A DNA stretch of 64,000 bases from Klebsiella pneumoniae (lineage in GTDB: Bacteria; Myxococcota_A; UBA796; SXON01), in the NCBI GenBank assembly GCA_945862325.1, contig CAMAXZ010000002.1:154849-218848 (forward strand). Reading direction: 5' to 3'. The notes beneath the pieces were generated by a model, which worked only from the letters and a program-made list of their open reading frames with translations, made no database searches and was not told the DNA's origin. Position 1 is the first letter of the stretch. Every line of letters starts with the position of its first letter. Position numbers and translations under genes: made by a program. Below are positions 40,412-49,400 of the stretch, piece by piece.

Positions 40412-43400
40412 CTAACCGCCTTCCGCGCGCTCCAGGCACGCCCGCAGCACCTCGGCCACGCGCACGACGTGGGGCGGCCGCAGCAGGGTGAGGTGCTTGC
40501 CGGGGATGCGGTGGACGTCGACGCCGCCGGCCGCAAGCATGCGCCAGCCCTGGGTCGGATCGAGCGCGGCCCGCCCGGTGAGGTCCGTCGCCTTGAGCAG
40601 GGTGTGGCGGTGCGGGTACGCGCGCCCCTCGTAGGTGGTCGTGAGCTTGCCGTGCAGGAGGAAGAGCTCGAGCAGGCGGGTGAGGGCGGGCTGCCGGAGC
40701 GCGATCGGGCGTTGCTCCTCGGGGAAGAACCCCGACAGGACGGCGCGCGCCGCGAAGCGCTCGAGCGGCCGACCGAGGCGCGACGCGCGGACGCGGTCCA
40801 TGAGTCCGCGCGGCGGCGCGGCGGCCGGCGCCGGCGCGTCCTCGGAGAAGAACAGGGCGAAGTACTCGGGCGCCAGGGGGAGCACCGAGTCCCAGAAGCC
40901 GTCGGCCACCATCTGGGTCATCAGCAAGGGAGAAGGACGATAGCCGCCGACCGGGGCGGGCTCGTCGACGAGGGCGACGAGGCCCGGCGGCTCGCCCTGC
41001 TCGGCGAGCTGCACCGCCATCTCGTGCGCCACGAGGCAGCCGAACGAGTAGCCGCCGAGGTGGTAGGGCCCGCGTGGCTGCACGGTGCGGATCGCGGCGA
41101 TGTAGTGCCGCGCCATGTCCTCCACGGTGGTGTCGGCCGGGCCGAGCCCATCGAGCCCGAGGGCCTGAAGGGCGTAGAACGGGCGATCCGCGCCCAGGGC
41201 GCGCGCGAGCCCGTAGTACGGGAACACCACGCCCGTCGCCGGATGAGCGACGAAGATCGGGGGTTTGTGCCCGAGCGGCTGGAGGCACACGAGCGGGCTC
41301 GCCGCGTCCGGCGCGGGGGCGTCGCGGGGCGCGTTCGGGGCTTCGATGGCGGCGGCGAGGCGCTCGACGGTGGAGCCCCGGAACGCGGCTTCGCTGGGGA
41401 TCTCACGCCCGAGCTCCGCGGCGAGGCGGTCGGTCAGCCGCAGCATGATCAGGGAGTCGGCGCCGAGCGCGACGAAGTCGTCCGTGACGCCGACCGACGC
41501 GACCCCGAGGATCTCGGCGGCGACGGCGGCCACGCGCGCCTCGAGAGGGGTGCGCGGCGCCACGTAGGGGGCGTCCGGCCGCCGGGCCGCCGCGGGCGCG
41601 ACGCTCGAGGCCCGTTCGCCCGGCGCCTCCACCACCGGCGGACGATCGAGGACGATCCCCTCCCATTCGGGGCCGAACGCACGCGCGTCGGGGTCGCCGG
41701 GGCGAAGCACGACGAAGCATCGAGGCGCGGGCGATGGGGTCGGATCGTGCGGGCGCGGCGCCGCGGCGAGCACGGGCGTGTCGTCCCGCAGCGCGCTGGG
41801 GTCGATGACGATCGCCGCGAGCGGGCCGACGCGGGCCTCCGCGGCGGTGATCGCGGCGGCGAGGTCGAGCGGGCCGGCGAGCGGGAAGTCAGGAGGAACC
41901 TCCTCCTCCGCGGGCTCCCCGGGGGCCTGCGCGAGCAGGAGGCCGTGGTCGGTCGTGTCGCGGCCGAGGCGCGGGCGGGTCTCGACGTCGGTCCAGCCCT
42001 CGCGCGCCAGGACGCGCTCCCACGCGTCGAGCCCGAGCAGGGGCCCGTCTTCGCGGACGTCGTCGGCGTAGTACCACCAGCCCTCGGCCAGGCCCCAGGT
42101 GAGGAGATCCCAACGTTCCGTGCGGAGGATCTCGACGACCCCGAGCAGGCCCCCCGGCCGCGCGAGCGGCAGCAGGTTGCGGAGGACCGCCGGCACGTCG
42201 GGCGCGGCGTGCAGCACGTTGTAGGCGACGATCGCGTCGTAGCCGCCCGGCGGGAACACCGACGGGTCGGCGGGGCGCGACACGTCGAGCTTGTCGAAGC
42301 GCATCCGGCTCGCGACGCCGCGCCGCTTCGCCTCACGTCGGGCGTCGTCCACGAAGGCGCCCCCGAGGTCGGTGAAGTGGATCTCCACGTTCGCGTGTCC
42401 CTGCAAGGCCGCGACCAGCGGCCAGGTCAGCAGGCCCTGTCCGCCGCCCAGCTCCAGGACGCGCAGGAGCCGCGGCTCGCCGTCCGGCCCGAGCGGACGG
42501 GCGTCGGCGAGGCGGCGCAGCGCCGCGCAGAGGAGCAGGATGCGCGCGCGGTCGTCGCGGTGTTCGGCCACGCGGCGATCGACCGCGTCGACGAGTCGGC
42601 TGCTGCCGCCGGGGTAGATGACGCCGATGGCGTCGGTCCTCCCGGCGAGGGCGTCGGCGTAGTGCGCCGCGCAGTGCTGGACGAAGCTGGAGATCCCGGC
42701 GAACCGCGCGTGGTCGCGCTCGACGGCGGCCCACAGCGCCGTCGGCTCCGGCAGGGCGCGCGCGAAGCGGATCGCCCCGCCGTCGGTGTGGGCCACCGCA
42801 TCGGCGACCAGCACGTCGAGCATGGCGTCGAAGAGGCGTGAGAATGCAGGGCGCACGCCGATCGTCGTGGCGAGGGCGACCCGGTCGTGAGCGGCGCCCG
42901 GCCGGACGTCGACCCCGACATCGGCGAGGAAGCGGAGCACGGTCGCGGCGCAGGCGTCCTCCAGCGCGCGACGGAGGCCCGGCCACGCGTCGATGGGCCG
43001 CACGGCGAGAGACCGCTCGAACCCAGCTTCGAGCTCCGGGAGTGTCGTACGCCACGGCGCCGTCGTCGCGGCGGCGCGCACGCTCGGCACGCCCGCTCGA
43101 CCGAGGGCGGCGCGCACCCGCGCCCCGTCGCGGCGTGGTCCGTCGACCACCAGGACCGGTCCGCTCAGCGCCGCGGCGAGCGGGGTCGGCACCCGCGCCC
43201 AGAGCGCGCCGTCGTGGCGAAGCTCGCCGCCCACGTCGGCGCGCAGAGCCGCGGCGATCCCGGCGGACGTCGCGTGCTCGAGGACGGCGACCCGGAGATC
43301 GGGCAGCTCGCCGGGGAGGCGCCGGGCAAGGCTGACGAGCTCGGCGTCCTCGACGTCGAACGCCCCGTTCAGCGCCACGACGAGGCGGGTGCGGGCCCGG

Positions 43401-46400
43401 AAGGAGCGACGCGCGACGGCGAGGCCGACCGCGCGGAGCCGCGCCGCGTCAGGGGCGAGCAGGACGAGCGCACCGGGCGAGCGCTCGTCGGCGCGGGCGG
43501 ACTCGAGGAGGTCGGTGAGGCCGTCGTGGGCGACGACGACCGCGTCGACGCCGGCACCCCGCAGCGCCGAGGCCGCCGCGTCGTCGCCGATCACCCAGGT
43601 TCGTGGCGCATTCGCCGAGGTCGACTCGACCCGCTCCCAGCGCGACGGCCCGAGGCGCGTCAGGGGGCGCGGGGCGGTGGCGGGCGCGGCGGGGGGGTCG
43701 ATCCAGTGACGACGGCGATCGAACGGCGTCCCGGGCAAGGGCGCGACGCGGCGCCCGCCGTCGTCGGCGTCGAGCGGTACGCCGCGGACCCAGGCCGTGG
43801 CCACGGCCTCGACGAAGGGTGTCGGGTCTGGCGGGGCTCCCGGCCGCGGCGCGGGCAGGCACGCCACGACGCGCCCCGCGCCGCCGGGGAGGCGCGCGAC
43901 GAGCGCGGCGAGGGTGCGGCGCGGCCCCACCTCGACGAAGAAGTGACGCGGATCCTCGAAGAGCGCGGCGAGCGCGGGCGCGAAGCGCACGCGCTCGGCG
44001 ACCTGTCGCGCCCAGTAGGCGGGGTCGATGGCCTGCGCGGGGGTCAGCCATTCGCCGGTCAGGCTCGATCGGAGCGGGATCGTCGGGGCGTCGCGGCGTA
44101 CACGCGCGACGGCGGCGGCGAACGGCGCGATCACGCTCGCCATGTCGGGCGTGTGGAAGGCGTGACGGGCCGCGAGGCGGCGCGCCGGGGTCCCCGCGGC
44201 GCCGAGGGCCGCGGCGTACGCGTCGATCCGCGCGGGCGCGCCGGCGACCACGACGCTGCGGGGCCCGTTCTCCGCCGCGATCGCGAGCCCCTCGGGCAGC
44301 TCCAGCTCGGCTTCCGCGCGCTCGACCGCCAGCATCGCGCCTTCGGGCGTGGCGGCCACGAGCCTCCCGCGCTCCGCGACGAGGTCGAGCGCGTCTTCGA
44401 AGCGGAACACCCCGGCGATCGTCGCGGCCGCCCACTCCCCGACGCTGTGGCCGAGCAACGCCGCCGGTCGCGCCCCGCGGGCGATCCACGCGCGTGCCAC
44501 GGCGACCCCGACGAGGAACAACGCCGGTTGCGCGAGGTCCGTGCGCGCGAGGGCGACGTCGGCCTCGGCGTCCGCGGGGTCGGCGAGCAGCAGCGCGCGA
44601 AGGTCACGCCCGAGGCGCGGGGCGAGGCGCGCCGCGCCGCGATCGATCACCTCGCGCACCGTGGCGTCGGCTTCGTAGATCCCGCGGGCCATCCCGGCGT
44701 GCTGCGCCCCTTGACCGGGGAACAGGAGGGCCAGCGCCTGCGGTGCCCCGACGCGGCCCGCGGCGAGCGCGGGGCCGCGCAGGGTGGCCCCCGGTCGGTC
44801 GTCGGCGAGCCACGCGGCGCGCTCGGCGAAGCCGCGACGCCGCGCGCGGAGGGTGGCGGCGACGTCGGCGAGATCGAGACCGGGGTGGGCGTCGAGGTGG
44901 TCGGCGAGCGCCGCGCTGGCCTGCGCGAGCGCCGGCGCGCTGCGGGCCGACACCAACAGCAGGCGATCGAGGATCGACGCCGCGGGCGGGCTCGGCGCCG
45001 CTTCGGGGGGCGCCTCGATCACGACGTGGGCGTTGGTGCCCCCGAAGCCGAAGGCGCTCACGCCGGCGCGGCGGGGCCCGTCGTCCGACCAGGGCTCGGC
45101 CTCGCGCCGGACGACGAAGGAGCCGGACTCGAGCTCCAAGGCAGGGTTCGGGCGCTCGAAGTGCGGGGTGGGCGGCAGCCGCCCTTCGCGCACGACGAGG
45201 GCGGCCTTGATGAGGGCGGCGACCCCGGCCGCTGCGTTGAGGTGGCCCACGTTCGGCTTGAGCGCGCCGAGGGTGCGGGGCGCTCGCCGTGGCCCGAGGG
45301 CCGCGGCGAGCGCGGCGACCTCCACCGGGTCGCCGAGCGCCGTGCCCGTCGCGTGGGCCTCGATGTAGCCGATGCTCTCTGGCGCGACGCGGGCGGCGTC
45401 CAGGGCGGCGCGCACGACCTCGACCTGCCCCTCCACGCCGGGGGCGGTGTACGCCTGCTTCCGCGCGCCGTCGTTGTTGACGGCGCTGCCCAGGATCACC
45501 GCGTGGATCGTTCGCCCGTGCGCGAGGGCCCGCTCCAGGCGCTCGAGCACCACCACGCCCACCCCGTCGCCGCCGAAGGTGCCGCCGGCCGCGGCGTCGA
45601 ACGCGCGACACGCCCCGTCGGGCGAGAGGATGTGCCCCTCCTGCCACACGTAGCCTTCGCCCAAAGGAAATCCGATGTTGACCCCGCCGGCCAGGGCGAG
45701 CTCGCAGGTGCCGGCGAGCAGCTCCGTCCGCGCGAGGTGCACGGCGACGAGCGAGGTGGAGCAGGCCGTCTGCACGGTCACCGCGGGCCCACGAAGATCG
45801 AGCTTGTAGGCTACTCGTGGCGCGAGGTGATCCTTGTCGTTGCCGACGATCGCCCCGAGTCGCCCCAGCGCGGCGCCGTCGCGCTCGCCAACGAGGTGGT
45901 GCAGGAGGTACCCCTCCAAGCCCGCCCCCGCGAACACGCCGACACGCCCGACATCCCGCGCGGGGTCCACGCCCGCGTGCTCCAACGCGGTCCACGACGC
46001 TTCGAGGAAGAGGCGGTGCTGCGGGTCGGTCAGCGCGGCCTCACGCGGGCTCATGCCGAAGAAGGCGTCGTCGAACCCGGCGACATCGTCGAGCACCGCC
46101 CGCACGGGCACGTAGCGAGGGTCGAGCCGCTCCGCGTCCGGCACCCCGGCGGCGCGGAGCTCGTCGTCGGTCGCGCGGCGGGCGCTCACGACCCCACGAC
46201 TCACGTTCGACCAGAACTCCTCGACGTCGCGCGCCCCGGGGAGCCGCGCCGCCATGCCGACGATGGCGATCGCGCCGGCGCCGGCGGACGCCTCGGGGCC
46301 GGTCGGGGCCTCGTGCTCCCCGACGAGCGCGCGCGCGAGCGCCGCCACGGTGGGGCTCCGAAACAGCTCGGCGATCGGAATCTGGCGCTCGAAGGCGGAC

Positions 46401-49400
46401 TCCAGGCGGGCGTGGGCCTGGACCAGCAGCAGCGAGTGGCCGCCGAGCGCGAAGAAGGACACGTCCTCCGGGACCGCGTCTCGGCGCAGCAGCTCCGCCC
46501 ACACCGCGGCGATCCGCGCCCGCGCCTCGCGCTCCGCCGCCCCCGGGGGCCCGGCGGCGAGGACTGGCCGCGGGGGCGCGTCGGTGCGCGGAGTCCCCGA
46601 CCCCGCGAGGGCGCCGACGACCCAGGCCTGCCCATCGCCGAAGACGACATCGAACGCCGCGAGCGCGGCTTCGACCCCGAGACCGCCCGGCAGCCCGGCG
46701 CTCATCCCGGTGTCGCGCCAGGCGCCCCACGTCACTACGCGGGCCCGACCGCCCGACGCGGCGCGGGACTCCACGAGGGCCTCCTGCGCGCGACACGCCG
46801 CCGCGTACGCCGCCGCGCCGGGGGCACCGTCCCACGCCGCGGTCGAGCCGAACGCGATCAGCTCGACGTCCGGCCGGTTCTCCAGGACGCCGATCAGCGC
46901 GCGGGTCCCGTCCACCTTCGCGCGCAGGGCGCCGCGCACGGCGCCGTCGTGGAGGCCGGCCACGGGGCACGGCGCGAACACGCCCGCGAGGTGGAGGACG
47001 ACGTCGATCCGGCCGATCGGGTCGATCGTGGCACGGACGGCCTCGCGGTCCGCGACGTCCACGCCCGCGGGGACGACCACGCGCACCCCACGCGCGCGGA
47101 GGTGCGACGCCACGACCCGCCCCACGCCGCCGTTGCCGCCGAAGATCACCCAGGTCGTGCCGGCGGCGGGCGGCGCCGGCGGGCGGGGGACCGCCGCGAC
47201 GAGGCCCGGCGCGCGGCGTGTGCCCGCCACCCATCGCACCTCCGCCTCCGGTCCGTCCAGGCGAAGCTCACGTTCGAGCACGATTTCGCGGTCGTCCGGG
47301 TCCGCGAGCACCAGGCGCGCGTCGATGCCCTCGCGCCGGGCGCACGCGACCGCCCCGCCGAGGGCCGCGTCGACCACGGCGTCGCCGGTGCCCGCAACGA
47401 TCCAGGCGCGGTCTGGTCGCATCGCCGCCGCCATGTCGAGCAGCACCGTGACGAGGTCCCCGGCGGGCGCGGGGGCCCAGAGGGCGCGGGCGGCGCCCGG
47501 GCGCGGCGCTCCGGGGGCGGGCGCCCATTCGCGCCGCGCGAAGACGACGTCGGTGGTCGCGCTTCCGAGGCGTCGGGCGAGCTCGGCCCTCTGGAGCTTC
47601 CCCGCGCTCGTTCGCGGGAGGCCGTCGACCACGGCGACCCGCGCCGGGGTGACCCCGAGGCGACGGGTGATCGCCTCGGAGACGGCCGCGGTGGTGTCGG
47701 CGGCGACGGCGCCGGCGCGCAGCTCGACCCCGACGACCAGCGCCTCGCCGTCGTCCTGGGGGATCGCGGCCGCGCCGGCGGCCGTCACGCCAAGGACGCT
47801 CGCCGCGACCTCCTCGATCTCGGACGCGAGGAGCTTGGCCCCGCGCGTGACGATGGTGTCCTTGTCCCGGCCGACCACGTACAGCGATCCATCGAGGAGA
47901 AAGGCACGGTCTTCTGTGTCGAGCCACGCGCCCGGAGGCCGACGCGGGCCGTCGAACACCCCGGGGGTGACCATCTCGCCGCGCACCTCGAGCCGACCGA
48001 CCACGCCCTCGGGCAGCACGCCCCCGGATGGGTCCACGACGCGCAGCTCGACGCCGGGCAGCGGCCCGCCGAGGCCGGTCAGGGCGATCGCGTCCTCGCC
48101 CTCGTGCGGGATCACCGCCCCGTCGAGGCTGTCCCGCCGCACGCGCAGGACGTGGCGTTCGGGCCGGAAGGCGTGTTCGAAGGTGATCACGCTGGCCGTC
48201 TCCGCCATGCCGAAGCCGGGCTGCATCGCCGCGGGATCGAGGCCGAAGGCGGCGGTGCGCGCGAGGAACGCCCGTGACACCGACGGGGACACGGTCTCGG
48301 CTCCGTTGGCGATCCGCCTCAGGGAGCGGAGGTCCCAGGAGCCGGTAGCCCCCTCGAGCGCCTCTGAGACGAGCCGCAGGCCGAAGGTCGGCGAGACGGT
48401 GTGGGTGACCCGGTGCGCCGTGATCTGGTCGAGCAGCACGAGCGGCCGCGCCAGGGCGAGCGCGGTGCGCACGTGCACCTGCGCCGCGCCGGTGCAGGTA
48501 TCGGTCACGTGGCCCATGAGCAGCGTGGTCACGTGGTCCGGCGGCAGCCACGCGAGCGTGACGTCCGAGGCCGAATATCCGCAGCCCGCCACGACCGAGC
48601 GTACGTGCGCGTGCACGGCGCGGTGCGTCTCGGCGATCAGCTTCACGCGCGCGGTGGTGCCGGAGCTGCACTGAAAGAACGCGGCTTCGTCCGGATCGAC
48701 CGCCGCTTCGTCCGGGTCGGGCGCGTGGCGGTGGTCGGACGGCGCGTCGACGTCGGCGACGCACACCCGCGCGTCTCCGAAGGCGGCGCGCGCGGCGGGG
48801 GCCGTCGCGGGGCTGGCGAGCAGCACCGGCCCGAGCAGGCCGGCCACGTGGCGCAGCTTGTCGTAGGCGCCGTGACCCGCTTCCCACAGGGTCGGCGTCG
48901 CGACGACGGCGGGGGTGATCCGCGCGTACAAACAGGCCCAGAACGCAACGAAGGTCGGGAGTCCTTCGTCGGTGAGGATCACGGCGGTGCGCGCATCGGG
49001 GGCGTCCGCATGGAGGCGCGCCGCCAGGGCCGCCGCGCGCCGGTGGAGGTCCGCGTAGCTCGAGCGAACGACGCGATCGTCTGCTTCGACGTAGTGGATC
49101 GGCGTGTCGGGCCACCGCGAGGCGGCGCGAGCCAGGAGGGAACGAAGCGCGGGCGTCGGGGCGGCCTCCAAGGGAGGCCCGACGACGTGGGCGGGGGGCG
49201 CGGCGAGCGCCCGGAGCTCCGCGAGGAAGCGCTCGATCAGGCGTTCGACCGTCGCGAGCGCGTACCGGCCCGCGTCGTGGAAGACCACGACCCGATAGCC
49301 CTCGCCCTCGGGCCAGAGCTCGACGGTGAGGTCGTACGGGGCGGAGTCCCCGATGACGCCCTCGACGCGCACGCGCGTTCCGTCGTGCGCCACGACCTCG

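Noticed and set aside
42887-48277. 1796-aa plus-strand ORF antisense to the megasynthase
   Set aside because: Arg/Gly/His-rich nonsense composition typical of the reverse frame of GC-rich coding DNA; megasynthase frame has continuous recognisable domains.
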